A program made the position numbers and the translations under genes. The notes below the pieces were generated by a model. That model had not been told where the DNA came from, made no database searches, and saw only the letters and a program-made list of their open reading frames with translations. From assembly GCA_949752735.1 (NCBI GenBank), contig OX457053.1, positions 10,984,638 through 11,048,637 on the forward strand: 64,000 bases of DNA, given 5' to 3'. Shown piece by piece: positions 1 through 11,682 of this stretch (position 1 is its first letter; each line of letters starts with the position of its first letter). The stretch comes from Lumbricus terrestris (lineage: Eukaryota; Annelida; Clitellata; Crassiclitellata; Lumbricidae).

Positions 1-304
1 GATATCGCACTTCACTTATTCACTCATTTTATTTTTTTATTTATATTTATTTATTAGGTATCCATTCCACCTATCAGAACAATAACACAAACAATTCACT
101 GAAGTCAGTGAACATAATAAAAGCCGGTAACACAGGGAACCTAACTGTCATGGGTGGTTGACTTATTGAAATATACCTTATAACGAGCCAATGCGAGTGA
201 TGCCGTAATGTTATTCTCCATGTTATCATGAACCAGAACGGTTTAGATAAAGACGACAAGTATTTGAATCCAAGAGAGAACGATTGATAAGTTCAAGAAC
301 TAAC

Positions 305-366
305 CCATCATAGACCACTCCTTGACCTTGGCTGTTGATGTAACTAAAAACAACGTCAACCGTTTC
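305..366 (-). CDS. Exon B of DOMON 7 (module continues beyond left edge)
   Basis: 62 nt, phase 0-2; encodes ETVDVVFSYINSQGQGVVYD, donor GG|GTTAGT. Exon C should follow 0.8-1.9 kb further left by comparison with other modules, outside the window. The intron at 59-200 matches the intron 6173-6300 of DOMON 5. Confidence 0.86.
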
Positions 367-887
367 CTACAAAGATAACATTGGCCAACTCTGCTAATAC
401 GACCATAACACGACCTTCAAAGGATATGCTCACATATGCACCTTTCCATAAAAAATAGCCTATGAGCAGCATTATTATTAACAACTGAGTATTTCGATAA
501 CGTAACCTATACCACGTCTTGGGCTTCAATAAGCATGATTAAGCCATCGAACCGACTAGCTAGTTTACCTATAATAGGCTATGACTTAGTGAAAATTCAC
601 AGAATGTTCAAGAGCCCCCAACTTGTGAAAGGATCATCCTGAGCACTACGAAACTGACAATTGATGAAATTCACAATTATTTGTTTCATTCATTCACTTT
701 AATATGTGTTTTAGAGCTAAGCGTGTGCTCATTAGAACGGATAATTAAATGACCAGAGATTCATCAACGCCTGGATATGAAGATAAACCAAAATTAAGTT
801 TTCTGATCAATGACTGGGTTTGACTGGTGGCCGCCGAAGTGAAGCCGTCACTAGGTAAATACCAACATGGCCTGAAGTAATATTTAC

Positions 888-1066
888 CATGGATCTCTGA
901 GGAGCGATGCCAATTGCCGTCCATGCAGTGGTTGGTTGCCTTGCAACGATGGTGAAGGTGATGACATCTTGCATTGGGTCAAGACTCCAGGATGCTTTGT
1001 AGACGCAAGATGAGTTTGAACTGCAGAGCGACGGATACATCCATTCTCCGGAACCATCGATATTCG
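888..1066 (-). CDS. Exon A of DOMON 7
   Basis: 179 nt, phase 1-0; acceptor TTTGTTCCACAG, donor ATG|GTAAAT. It encodes CSSNSSCVYKASWSLDP and WTAIGIAPQRSM. Confidence 0.9.
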
Positions 1067-1299
1067 CTGTGGAACAAAGAATGACACCTAATTCACTTGC
1101 TTACAAAGGCTGTATAACATCACACATGCTCCATATTGGTTTAATATTAAGACACTGTTCGCAATCGAGAGCCATAATATGATGTTTCTGATATCCACAC
1201 GAAAGTTATAATCATAATACTCAAAGAAACCGGCCAATTAATTATGGCGCTGTAACCACACAGAAACGAGGAACACCACAACTAAAACAAAAGACCTAC

Positions 1300-1464
1300 C
1301 AGTTGTAGGAGTCATTACTGTGCTGCTAAATGTGGATGACACGGAAGATCCAACGCTGCCTGAAGTTGACATTGAAGATCCACCGCTGCCTGATGTTGAC
1401 ATTGAAGATCCACCGCTGCTGGTGGTCGATGCCGTGCTTGATAGGCTGCTAACTGCACTGCTGC
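1300..1464 (-). CDS. Exon: mucin-like linker L7
   Basis: 165 nt, phase 1-1, with acceptor ATGAAGCTTTAG and donor G|GTAGGT; an alternative in-phase acceptor lies just downstream at GCAGTGCAG. It encodes about 55 residues: SSAVSSLSSTASTTSS, only three 10-residue repeats (MSTSGSGGSS type), then SSTVMTPTTG. This is the shortest of the repeat-bearing linkers. Confidence 0.8.
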
Positions 1465-1858
1465 CTAAAGCTTCATAAATAAGTACAATTCAATAAGTCT
1501 ACGTGATGTGCTATTAATTATGCGAAGACCCTTAATCAGATAATATTTTGATCCGATTGTTTACATCACGAAAAGAAATAATGATTAGATCGGCACCGCT
1601 CTATAAATCGAGATTCGATTCAACTCACTGACCAAACATCATTTCTCATTTGGTTATGCACAGGAGATACTAAAAGCTCCAAGAGCAAAACAGCACAGAG
1701 ACACATAAAATTAGAAAATTTAATTAAGAATTTTCCATTTTATTTCCTGCACTTGGACGGCGTAAAAGTCCTTTAGGCCTATTATGCTATTTCATTAGCG
1801 CTAACATTTGGAATCGGCCAATATTGTTTGCATGTATACACACATGTCTTAGCGCACC

Positions 1859-2047
1859 TTCAGGCTCTATACTCCGAGGCGCTCTCGACTACCGAGCGGA
1901 CACTGCATCGGAGTTTCACGCTGAAGTGCTGAGCAATTGCGAGTGAAGGACTTGCCAAAGGTCTCTACGCGGCGACTTGAGGTGGATTCGAACCTGCAAC
2001 CCTTCGACTGCAAAGCGACGAACATACCCACTACACCACCGCGCCCC
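1859..2047 (-). repeat. tRNA-derived SINE, family 1 copy a
   Basis: On the minus strand it starts GGGGCGCGGTGGTGTAGTGG (A-box-like) and has the B box GGTTCGAATCC, followed by CACCTCAAG and a body with AAGTCCTTCACTCGCAATTG. The same sequence recurs on the plus strand at 52628-52770. The head folds only partly as a tRNA, so it is a SINE and not a tRNA gene. Confidence 0.75.
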
Positions 2048-2085
2048 ACAATATGACACATTATTGCATGAACAGCATTAAATAC

Positions 2086-2360
2086 CTGTGTTTCTAATGC
2101 AGCTCTTATCGGTGGAGATCATTGGTGTATTGAAATGTTTGGAAATACTTCCGACATCGTTGTTATAAGAACCGCCTCCCACTGGGAACAGGAAGTAGTA
2201 GCAATCGGTGTTCGTGAAACTGTAGTCGTTCTGCTGATCAGAGGATTGTCGATAACGAGAGAATTTCAGTGTCAGGTAACCGTCCATGTTTGTGATGCTA
2301 GAGTTGAGCAGATTCTGAACGGAATCTATCGTGGGCGATGAGTAGTGTGCGCCAATCCAA
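2086..2360 (-). CDS. Exon C of DOMON 6
   Basis: 275 nt, phase 2-1; acceptor TTGATTTCAG, donor G|GTATTT. It encodes WIGAHYSSPTIDSVQ, KHFNTPMISTDKSCI and RNTG (ICI replaced by SCI). A SINE lies about 40 bp beyond the donor. Confidence 0.9.
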
Positions 2361-3078
2361 CTGAAATCAAAAGTTCACGCTCTTAATATTCTGTTATTGA
2401 AGACAACCATAGAATCGCTTTTAATGGATTGCCCACCTCTTCGTGGCGAACATGTAAATAAATATTAAAATTAGAAATACTGTACACAGTGTACAGTTAC
2501 CGTATGCACCATTTGATGTTTGCCAATAGCGTGTGGGTAGCAGACGCCAAGTAGGCCTATGCTAGACTCAATAAATCATGACAGCTATGTTGCACCTTCC
2601 TTGCCTCTTAAATACAGACCTAAGTGATTTTATTTTCCGAGATTTATTTAATATTAGAAGTCACGCTAGATTTCTGAATTGTTTACAGTGCTTTCTAGAC
2701 TTCCTGAATGCTGGAATACCCTCCAGTGGTCATACAGCAGCGTACAGTAGGCCTATAACCAAAGATAAAGCAACCACATCGTGAAATGCTGAAATTTCGC
2801 GTTCGAAAATCTCGACTTAACAATCATACAACACCACAAACACTTCACCACAAAACAATAACACCAGGTTTCAACAGCCGCTGTTTGCCTTTCATAATGC
2901 AAAAAATTGCCATCGCATTTCACTTTAGAAATGCGCAATAATTGAGGAGATAATGCGAGTGATGCGCTAATTCTCCATGTTATCATGAGCCAGAACGAAA
3001 CAGATAACGACGACAAGTAGGCCTATCAGAAAGACAGAGAGACAGATTGAATATCAGTCAAATAGTTCAAGAACTAAC

Positions 3079-3140
3079 CCATCGTAGATCACTCCTTGAC
3101 CCTGGCTGTTGATGTAGCTAAAAACAACATCAACCGTTTC
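3079..3140 (-). CDS. Exon B of DOMON 6
   Basis: 62 nt, phase 0-2; encodes ETVDVVFSYINSQGQGVIYD. Acceptor ATCTTTTTAG, donor GG|GTTAGT. Confidence 0.87.
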
Positions 3141-4132
3141 CTAAAAAGATAACATTGAACATTTGCGTTGACACGACCATAACTATTAAAGACAATATTC
3201 ACACATCAATCTCAGGGTGAGAATTGCCCTGGGTCGGACAGTTGGGTGTTTCAACCCCAGTCTTTCTCAGAACTCCATGGTAAAGTCTGTTTTTCACACC
3301 CCAATTCCAAGTGGATCATAGTCCAACCCCCAAATATTTGTCCACAATTCTCACATTGATGATTGATCTTTCAATAAAACCATGAACAGCATAACTATTA
3401 ACAACTGAGTATTTCGCTAACATATTCCATGTGTAGGACTTCAAATGTGCACGATCAAGACAACGAACTGTCTAATTTATATTCAATAGAATGTAGTGCG
3501 AATTCATATAAGGTTCACGAGCGTGAAAGGCCTTCAAGTAAAGAACATTTTACGACAAGAATGTTTACCTGATGCCCTTCGTTTTCTATCAGAGTGGGGA
3601 GTATAACATTTATGCATACGTCAGAGAAATATTTAATGAATATGTGGGTGTACACTGTACACACGGTACGGAATAGCCGGGAAATTAAGCTACAGTCTTA
3701 GGAAAGGCTATAGAATTATTTAATCATGTTAGGGATTATGTATATGACCCATTGCTTGAACATCCGTGAGACTGCATACAATTCCAGTTTCCTAGCAAGT
3801 TAATGTCCAGATAGTCAGGCTACTTGTATGCGAGTCTGAGTTCGATAGGCCAACAAAAGAACTTGGTAATGATAGAAAAACCTGCTGAGAAGAATCATCC
3901 TGAGAACAATTATGCTGACAACTGGCGAAATATTAAATTGCTACGTCAACCAATTAAACAACAACTTTGTGTTAACGCACAGCTAACAATGTTCCTGAGA
4001 ACGGATAAAAGAGGGCTTGGAGTTTAAAATCGACTCAAACTCAAGTTTTCTGATCACTGGTTGGGTTACTGGTGATCGAAGTGAAGTCGTCACAAGCTAA
4101 ATTATGTAGTCATAGTCTGAAAAAATAGTTAC

Positions 4133-4311
4133 CATGGATCTCTGAGGAGCGATGCCAATTGCCGTCCATGCAGTTGTTGGTTGCCTTGCAACGATGGTGA
4201 AAGTGACGACGTCTTGCATTGGGTCAAGACTCCATAACGCTCTGTAGAGGCAAGATGAGTTTGAGCTGCAGAGCGGAGGATACATCCATTCTCCGGAACC
4301 ATCGATATTCG
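4133..4311 (-). CDS. Exon A of DOMON 6
   Basis: 179 nt, phase 1-0; acceptor CTTGTTCCACAG, donor ATG|GTAACT. It encodes MYPPLCSSNSSCLYRALW and WTAIGIAPQRSM. Confidence 0.9.
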
Positions 4312-4550
4312 CTGTGGAACAAGGAATGATACCAAATTCGATTTCTCACATGTACATGTAATATTATATAATGATCCGTTTTGGTTTTCTATATCATGAT
4401 ATCGTTCACAATCGAGAGTTATTGGAAGCAACTGATATCCAAGTGAAAATTGTAATAAAATCATTATTCTCAAATTTAATGGCTGCTTCAATGTAGGGCT
4501 GTAGACACATAGTTATAAACGAAGGACACATTGCTAAATCAAAGTCCTAC

Positions 4551-4790
4551 CAGTTGTTGGAGTCATTACTGTGCTGCTAACTGTGGCTGACATGGAAGAT
4601 CCCACGCTGCCTGAAGTTGACATGGAAGATCCCACGCTGCCTGATGTTGACATGGAAGATCCAACGCTGCCTGAAGTTGACGGGGAAGATCCAACGCTGC
4701 CTGAAGTTGACATGGAAGATCCAACGCTGCCTGATGTTGACATTGAGGAGCCAACGCTGCCTGAAGTTGACGGGGAAGATCCAACGCTGC
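4551..4790 (-). CDS. Exon: mucin-like linker L6
   Basis: 240 nt, phase 1-1, when the acceptor homologous to L5 (TATTTCACCGTTAG) is used; an alternative in-phase acceptor at 4820/4821 would add ten residues. It encodes about 80 residues of seven 10-residue repeats (SMSTSGSVGS, SPSTSGSVGS), then SMSATVSSTVMTPTTG. Donor G|GTAGGA. Confidence 0.78.
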
Positions 4791-5278
4791 CTAACGGTGA
4801 AATAGAAGATCCAACGGTTACTAATAAATGGATGTAGGACTTGTAGTGCCTGAGGAACTGCTAACTGCTTTGATGCATAAAAGCTTCATAAAATAGCAGA
4901 TCATTTAGTAGTGATTAGGCTACATTATTCGCTACGAATAATGCAGACCGTAAATCACATATTTTCATCGTAGTATTTATATCTGAAAACAAAACATGAT
5001 TAGTGGCCAACGTTGTAATAAATCTAGATCCACTTCAATCGTCCAGCCTAAAAGAGCCTCTCATTTTGTTATTTGTGAAAGGGCAATTGGCTTCAAGTGC
5101 TAAACAGCATACAGCGACATTTCAAATCTAATTTATTAAACATTTCCCATTTTATTTCATTGCACTCGGACGACGTTTAAAAACTTCAAATGCTATATTA
5201 TGCCGTTTTAATAGCGCGCTAACATTCGAGACATGCCAATTTGCAATATATTAGCATGAACGGTGTTGAATAGGCTAC

Positions 5279-5553
5279 CTGTGTTTCTAATGCAGATCTT
5301 ATCGGTGGAGATCATTGGTGTATTGAAGTGTTTGGAAATACTTCCGACATCGTTGTTATAAGAACCGCCTCCCACTGGGAACAGGAAGTAGTAGCAATCG
5401 GTGTTCGTGAAACTGTAGTCGTTCTGCTGATCAGAGGATTGTCGATAACGAGAGAATTTCAGTGTCAAGTAACCGTCCATGTTTGTGATGCTAGAGTTGA
5501 GCAGATTCTGAACGGAATCTATAGTGGGCGATGAGTAGTGTGCGCCAATCCAA
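5279..5553 (-). CDS. Exon C of DOMON 5
   Basis: 275 nt, phase 2-1; donor G|GTAGCC. It encodes WIGAHYSSPTIDSVQ through KHFNTPMISTDKICI and RNTG. Differs from exon C of DOMON 6 by only a few bases. Confidence 0.91.
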
Positions 5554-6410
5554 CTGGAAAGAAAAAATATCACGGTCTTAACGACAATATTCTGGCATTG
5601 AAGACAACCATATAATCGCTTTGAGTAATTGCATATTCTACTGGAATGAGCATGCATGCCAGTAAATTTAAAGTCATGATTAGCCTACTCCTAAGCTATG
5701 GTATTTGATATACCGCGCATCCATTACTCCATAATAGTACGCTTCTATTCAATATGTGATTAGGTTAACTTGACTCTTCTTTGCCCGTCAAAGATATCCG
5801 ACTTGGTTTTTTTCATATCATAATTACTAAACGAAGTCAATCTAGATTTAAACAGTGAACAATAATAGGAATAACGTCTTGTCAAAACATGCGTTGCTTT
5901 ATTAATTTAAATAATATTCTAGACTTCCTGAGGGCTGGAACTGTCCTCAAGTGGCCGAGTAGCAGCGTAGAGTGTAACTAAAGACAAGGATAGGTCTACC
6001 ATGTTGTTAAATGATGTAGTTTTGCTTTAATAATCTGAACAACAACGATACAACCAATTCACCACAAAACGCTAATGCAACGTTTCAACAGCAGTTTACT
6101 TTCACAGTGCAATATAATACTATAGCCATGGTGCATAAGTAATTTACTTTATTTACTTAAATTTCATTTATTTATTCGACATCCACTTATCAGAACAATA
6201 ATACAAACAATTCACTGAAGTCAGTGAACTTAATAAAAGCAGGTAACACAGAGGAACATAACTGCCATGGGTGGTTGATTTATTGAAATAATTATAATGC
6301 GAGTGATGCTCTAAACATTAATTCTCCAAGTCATCTCGAGCCAGAACGGTATAGATAACGAAGACAAATATCAGAATGAAAGAGAGATACTGATAAGTAC
6401 AAAAACTAAC

Positions 6411-6472
6411 CCATCATAGATCACTCCTTGACCTTGGCTGTTGATGTAACTAAAAACAACATCAACCGTTTC
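6411..6472 (-). CDS. Exon B of DOMON 5
   Basis: 62 nt, phase 0-2; encodes ETVDVVFSYINSQGQGVIYD. The short intron to exon A is about 300 bp, the smallest A-B intron in the array. Confidence 0.87.
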
Positions 6473-6773
6473 CTACAAAGATAAAATTGAACAACTCGGT
6501 TGATAATACGACCATACTTAAAGAAATACACACCTTTCTATAAAAAATTACCAATCGTTCCCATTCATTCAGTCAAATTTGTATTTTGTATAACTAAGCA
6601 CATAAAGTCATTTTTAACTAGAATGGAGATAAACGGTCAGACATTCACATGCGCAGGAAGTTTAAAATTGATTTAAATTCAGTGTTTCTGATCGCTGGTT
6701 GGGTTTTACTAGAGATCGAAGTAAAAATCGTCACTAGGTAAATTATACAGCCATGGCCTAAAGTATTGTTTAC

Positions 6774-6952
6774 CATGGATCTCTGAGGAGCGATGCCAAT
6801 TGCCGTCCATGCAGTGGTTGGTTGCCTGGCAACGATGGTGAAGGTGATGACGTCTTGCACTGGGTCAAGAGTCCAGGATGCTCTGTAGAGGCAAGATGAG
6901 CTTGAGCTGCAGAGCGACGGATACATCCATTCTCCGGAACCATCGATATTCG
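6774..6952 (-). CDS. Exon A of DOMON 5
   Basis: 179 nt, phase 1-0; acceptor CTTTGTTCCGCAG, donor ATG|GTAAAC. It encodes CSSSSSCLYRASWTLDP and WTAIGIAPQRSM; nearly identical to exon A of DOMON 4. Confidence 0.9.
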
Positions 6953-7328
6953 CTGCGGAACAAAGAATGACAACGAATTCAGTTGTTGACATTTACAATA
7001 TTATATATGCATGCTACGTGTTGGATCTGTCATTATATTATCGTTCGCTATCGCGAGTTATACATCTTAATAATAATATTCGTTTTATTGAAAGAATAAC
7101 CAGTCGACATAACACGACAGCTAACAAGCACAAAAGAGCAGCGAATAAAGCCTAGTAAACGTTTTTATACAGCACCCGTGTTATGAAGTTTTTATTGTTT
7201 TTATTGGTAAGTTCGTATAACTCTCGATAGGTCTTGAAAGGTTTACGCTTCTCAAATTTACTAGTTCCTTCACGGTGGCGCTGTAAGCACATACAAAAGA
7301 TGGACACGTAACTAAATCCAAGACCTAC

Positions 7329-7658
7329 CAGTTGTTGGAGTCATTACTGTGCTGCTAATTACGGATGACATGGAAGATCCAAAACTGCCCGAAGTTGACA
7401 TGGAAGATCCAGTGCTGCTTGATGTTGACATGGAAGATCCAACGCTGCCTGATGTTGACATGGAATATCCAGTGCTGCCTGAGGTTGACATGGAAGATCC
7501 AACGCTGCCTGATGTTGACATGGAAGATCCAGTGCTGCCTGAGGTTGGCATGGAAGATCCAGTGTTGCCTGAGGTTGACATGGAAGATCCAGTGCTGCCT
7601 GAGGTTGGCATGGAAGATCCAGTGTTGCCTGAGGTTGACATGGAAGATCCAACGCTGC
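7329..7658 (-). CDS. Exon: mucin-like linker L5
   Basis: A 330-nt phase 1-1 exon with acceptor CTTTTATTTCACATTCAG and donor G|GTAGGT. It encodes about 110 residues made of eleven 10-residue repeats such as SMSTSGSVGS, SMPTSGSTGS and SMSTSGNTGS, then SVISSTVMTPTTG. The downstream end is conserved in linkers L4-L7. The Ser/Thr density predicts heavy O-glycosylation and an extended rod between globular modules. Confidence 0.8.
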
Positions 7659-8211
7659 CTGAATGTGAAATAAAAGATATACAACGCTACAAATAATCGA
7701 TGTAGTACTTGGAGAACTGCTTACAGGACCGTTGCTTAAAGCTTCATGAAAAAGCGGAATATTTTACAGATTCCGTGGTGCGTTATGATTGATGCAAACT
7801 TTGCAAAGACCACAAATTGCATATTTCTTTTATCGTAGTATTTAAATCGCACACAGACACAATATATAGGCTAAACCGATATAATATATCGACATCCACT
7901 CCAATCATCGAGGGCAAAAGAATCTCTTGTATACTTGGTGGATGGATGGATCCAGAATTGACGAATAGAAGGCTTATGACAACAGAGGCCGTTGCCCTCT
8001 AAAAAAATACAGCTCAGTGATATGCCATTAATTTGTAATTGAAAAAGCTTTAGGTGCTAAACATCTCAAATTTAAGATTTAAATAATCCTTTAAAATCTG
8101 ATTCATTTTAATACACCAGGACTGCGTTCAAATGCTATATTTTGCCGTTTCAATAGCGTTCACATTTGGATCATGCCAAAGTATTGCATGAACGGTATTA
8201 AATAGGCCCAC

Positions 8212-8486
8212 CTGTGTTTCTAATGCAGATCTTATCGGTGGAGATCATTGGTGTATTGAAGTGTTTGGAAATACTTCCGACATCGTTGTTATAAGAACCG
8301 CCTCCCACTGGGAACAGGAAGTAGTAGCAATCGGTGTTCGTGAAACTGTAGTCGTTCTGCTGATCAGAGGATTGTCGATAACGAGAGAATCTCAGTGTGA
8401 GGTAACCGTCCATGTTTGTGATGCTAGAGTTGAACAGATTCTGAACGGAATCTATCGTGGGCGGTGAGTAGTGAGCGCCAATCCAA
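8212..8486 (-). CDS. Exon C of DOMON 4
   Basis: 275 nt, phase 2-1; acceptor TTTTTTTCAG, donor G|GTGGGC. It encodes WIGAHYSPPTIDSVQ with LFNSS, DGYLTLRFSRYRQSSDQQ, and KHFNTP with the conserved His. Confidence 0.9.
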
Positions 8487-9147
8487 CTGAAAAAAACAAC
8501 AGTTTTAAAATGTGAACGACAATATTCTAGTACTGACACAAGTCACACAACAATACACTAGCTTTGAATTGTTTGCATATTGTACTCGACTGAGTGTACG
8601 TAAACTTATTACACATGATTGATGGCTAGAGCTACGCTACTTCATGTTTAAGATATACCCTAGCGTACGTGATAGACGTCAAAATGTAAAATTCTAGTCG
8701 TCATGACATTTATATTGCGTCTTGTTTTTGCTTATGAAATAATTATAATCAACTTGCTTTTTCAGAGATCGTTATTAATATATCAAGTTATACTAGATTA
8801 AAATTATCAGCAATTGTTATCGAGATAGCGTCCTAGTAGTTTTGCATTCGAGAATTTAAACTGTACAATGAGAAACACTGCAAACTCTTCTCCACAAAAC
8901 ACTTCCACTAGGTTTCAAGAGCAGTTTACATTTCGTGATACAAATGTAAAATGATCATCGCACTACTGTAACACTTATTATATCGCCTTTTGATGTGGAC
9001 GTAAATAACCAACGCTATAGTGATGAGGTATTGTTTACTCTCAAAGTTACCATGAGCCACAGCGGTATAGATAACGACGAAAAGTAGGCCTATTAGAAAC
9101 ACAGCGAGACAGATTATAAGCATCAGTCAAATAATTCACGAACTAAC

Positions 9148-9209
9148 CCATCATAGACCACTCCTTGACCTTGGCTGTTGATATAACTAAAAACAACATC
9201 AACCGTTTC
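9148..9209 (-). CDS. Exon B of DOMON 4
   Basis: 62 nt, phase 0-2; encodes ETVDVVFSYINSQGQGVVYD. Acceptor TATCTTTGTAG, donor GG|GTTAGT. Identical in protein to exon B of DOMON 7. Confidence 0.87.
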
Positions 9210-9831
9210 CTACAAAGATAACATTGAACAACTGTGTTGATATACGATCATAATTATTAAAGGAAATACACACCTTTCCATAAAAACATGAACAGCATAA
9301 TAATTATTAACAACTGAGTATTTAGATATAGCACATACCATGTGTATTATAGGACTTCAAATGTGCATGATTAAGCCAATGAACCGTCTATGTTTCGTTT
9401 AATATAATTCAAGTGCGAATTCATAAAATGTTCAAGAGTGTCAAATGCCTTCATGTGAATAAACTTGTATAGACCTACTGAAAGGATGTTTACTGTATGC
9501 TATTCGCCTTCTAGCGGAGTGCGGAGCAGTAATTTTTGTGTACAAACGGTACGGAATAGCCGGAAATTTAAACCAGAGTCTTAAAGAAGGCTATAGGATT
9601 GTTTGATGACGATTATGATTTTTGCATTTTACCCAGGGTTTGAACACTCCTCAGATGGTAAACGGATAGTTACATGCATGCGAGTCTAAGTTAGAATGTT
9701 AGATAGGCCAAAAGAACTTGGTAATGATCTGGAAAACTGATTAAAGAATTACATTGATACCGATAATTGATACTACAGCGAAATTACCAATGGCTCTTTG
9801 CATTCGTCCACTTTGATCTTTGTCTTAGAGC

Positions 9832-10218
9832 AGTGGTTCCCAACCTTTTCTGACTGTCGGGCCACTTTTTCTAAGTTCGAGGACACGAGGGCCACTTTTT
9901 CTTAGCTGAAGGACATTAGGGGGCCACAAGGCTAAAATTTAATTAACTAAAGGCGTATAAAATTGTTATAATTGAATCAAAATAGAATTTTATTTTAATT
10001 GTAGGCTACGTTAATAAATCGCATCAAACATTCTCTTTTGAAGCGAGTTTTTAACGTCCAAATAAAACAATTTGCAATAGGAAGGAATTATATATTCTAT
10101 GATGCCCAAATTGTCAATTTTTATATATATTTTTCTTAATTCATTGAGATGCTGCGGGCCATTTTTATAGCTCAGGCGGGCCACTTTTGGCCCGCGGGCC
10201 ACGGGTTGGGAACCGCTG
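9832..10218. mobile_element. hAT-like MITE with 8-bp target duplication
   Basis: A 387-bp element ends in CAGTGGTTCCCAACC and GGTTGGGAACCGCTG, terminal repeats typical of hAT elements. It is flanked by perfect copies of TCTTAGAG (9824-9831, 10219-10226). There is no transposase frame. It lies in the DOMON 4 A-B intron. Confidence 0.88.
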
Positions 10219-10353
10219 TCTTAGAGCTAAGTACTTACGCATGTTCAGGGTATAACAAATGGCCTGATATTCACCTGCTCAAGGTATTTAAAATCAACAA
10301 AAATTCAGGTTTTCATAAGCAAATACACAATTATGGCTTGTATTGATATTCAC

Positions 10354-10532
10354 CATGGATCTCTGAGGAGCGATGCCAATTGCCGTCCATGCAGTGGTTG
10401 GTTGCCTGGCAACGATGGTGAAGGTGATGACGTCTTGCACTGGGTCAAGACTCCATGATGCTCTGTAGAGGCAAGATGAGCTTGAGCTGCAGAGCGACGG
10501 ATACATCCATTCTCCGGAACCATCGATATTCG
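10354..10532 (-). CDS. Exon A of DOMON 4
   Basis: 179 nt, phase 1-0; acceptor TTTGTTCCACAG, donor ATG|GTGAAT. It encodes ANIDGSGEWMYPSLC, CLYRASWSLDPVQD and WTAIGIAPQRSM. Confidence 0.9.
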
Positions 10533-10806
10533 CTGTGGAACAAAGAATGAGGCCGAATTTACACCTCTTATATATAAATATACAATTAAACATTCACACG
10601 TGCGTATAAGAATAATAATAATAAGATCAAACATATACGCTCTATAGTAGTCTGTTTGTTCTGATTTTGTTCGCGATTAAGAGTTACATGATGCCTCTGA
10701 AACCCAGAAGAAAGTTGAATCATGCTTCTGAAAGCTACTGAGTATTTTTAATGTGGCGCTATAACTACATTAAAACAAAGGATAAATAATTAAAAGAAAA
10801 GCCTAC

Positions 10807-10986
10807 CAGTTGTTGGAGTCATTGTTGCGCTGCTAATTACGGTTGACAAGGAAGATCCAACACTTCCTGAAGTTGACAAGGAAGATCCAACACTTCCTGA
10901 AGTTGACATGGAAGATCCAACACTTCCTGAAGTTGACATGGAAGATCCAACACTTCCTGAAGTTGACATGGAAGACCCAACACTTC
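10807..10986 (-). CDS. Exon: mucin-like linker L4, 3' part (after SINE)
   Basis: 180 nt, phase 1-1 if the new acceptor is used. The SINE tail (ATT)n plus the duplicated target makes TTATTATTAG|GA, a plausible acceptor that restores the reading frame to GSVGSSMSTS repeats (five copies), then SVISSATMTPTTG. Donor G|GTAGGC is the normal end of the linker. The exon was evidently one unit with 11356-11682 before the insertion. Confidence 0.68.
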
Positions 10987-10987
10987 C

Positions 10988-11355
10988 TAATAATAATAAT
11001 AATAATAATCTTCATTTAATCACTCAATCTGACACACCGCAGAATGATTACAAGTACATGTTGTACGAAATACGGCCCACTATATAGCCCGACACGCAAG
11101 GTCGGCTTTACAGCAGTGGGTTCGGTAACTTAACACTAATGGCCAAGTAGCCTACTGGATCCCTGCTAGTCGGCCAAGCCAGAAGTGGGAGGGGCAATCT
11201 TATTTTTAGCAGAACCCGAGTCAAGCAACACAACAGCATAGCGCCAATGGCAGCTTAAACTTTAATAAATTAATGCCCTGAGCGAGGTTTGAACCCGGGT
11301 CGCGCGGATGACTCTCAGTTTAACGACCAGCGCTCTCTCCACTGAGCTACGGGAC
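10988..11355 (-). mobile_element. tRNA-derived SINE inserted in linker exon L4
   Basis: On the minus strand the element starts at GGTCCCGTAGCTCAGTGG, carries an A-box-like segment and B box GGTTCAAACC, and ends in an (ATT)n tail at 10988-11010. The head resembles a tRNA with CCCG stem pairing. The flanking coding repeat is interrupted exactly, with about 4 bp (AGGA) duplicated. It is about 370 bp long and inserts a stop codon if not spliced. Confidence 0.82.
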
Positions 11356-11682
11356 CCCCCAAGGGTCCTGAAGTTGACATGGAAGATCCAACGCTTCCTG
11401 AAGTTGACATGGAAGACCCAACACTTCCTGAAGTTGACATGGAAGACCCAACACTTCCTGAAGTTGACATGGAAGATCCAACGCTTCCTGAAGTTGACAT
11501 GGAAGATCCAACACTTCCTGAAGTTGACATGGAAGATCCAACACTTCCTGAAGTTGACATGGAAGACCCAACACTTCCTGAAGTTGACATGGAAGATCCA
11601 ACACTTCCTGAAGTTGACATGGAAGATCCAACGCTGCTGGTGGTCGATCGAGTACCTTCCGTGCCATTTAGACTGATGCTAA
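11356..11682 (-). CDS. Exon: mucin-like linker L4, 5' part (split by SINE)
   Basis: This piece is open with ten copies of a 30-bp repeat encoding GSVGSSMSTS, preceded by SISLNGTEGTRSTTS. I chose the acceptor after AGCAGTCCAG because it gives phase 1; the site used in other copies (GCTTTAG) is mutated to GCTTTAAG here. A SINE interrupts the exon, and reading on gives PLGGPVAQWRERWSLN and then a stop at about 11315. A donor G|GTCCCG at the SINE edge would leave phase 1. If used, this piece splices in frame to 10807-10986. Confidence 0.68.

Larger units (their letters stand above)
1..8211. other. Introns of DOMON modules 5-7 (tandemly duplicated)
   Basis: The non-coding stretches between the listed exons are unique-looking AT-rich intron DNA. 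Paired segments match between modules: 59-200 with 6173-6300, and 440-510 with 3380-3440 and 9285-9380 (a shared core AACAACTGAGTATTT). This shows that whole 3-kb units, introns included, were duplicated. Apart from one SINE (1859-2047) I see no further gene or element here. Confidence 0.7.

Noticed and set aside
7349..7696. Plus-strand frames such as repeated MEDPTLPEVD (also at 4571-4837 and 11379-11783)
   Set aside because: They are antisense readings of the 30-bp repeats in linker exons; the minus strand has the spliced, phase-consistent gene.
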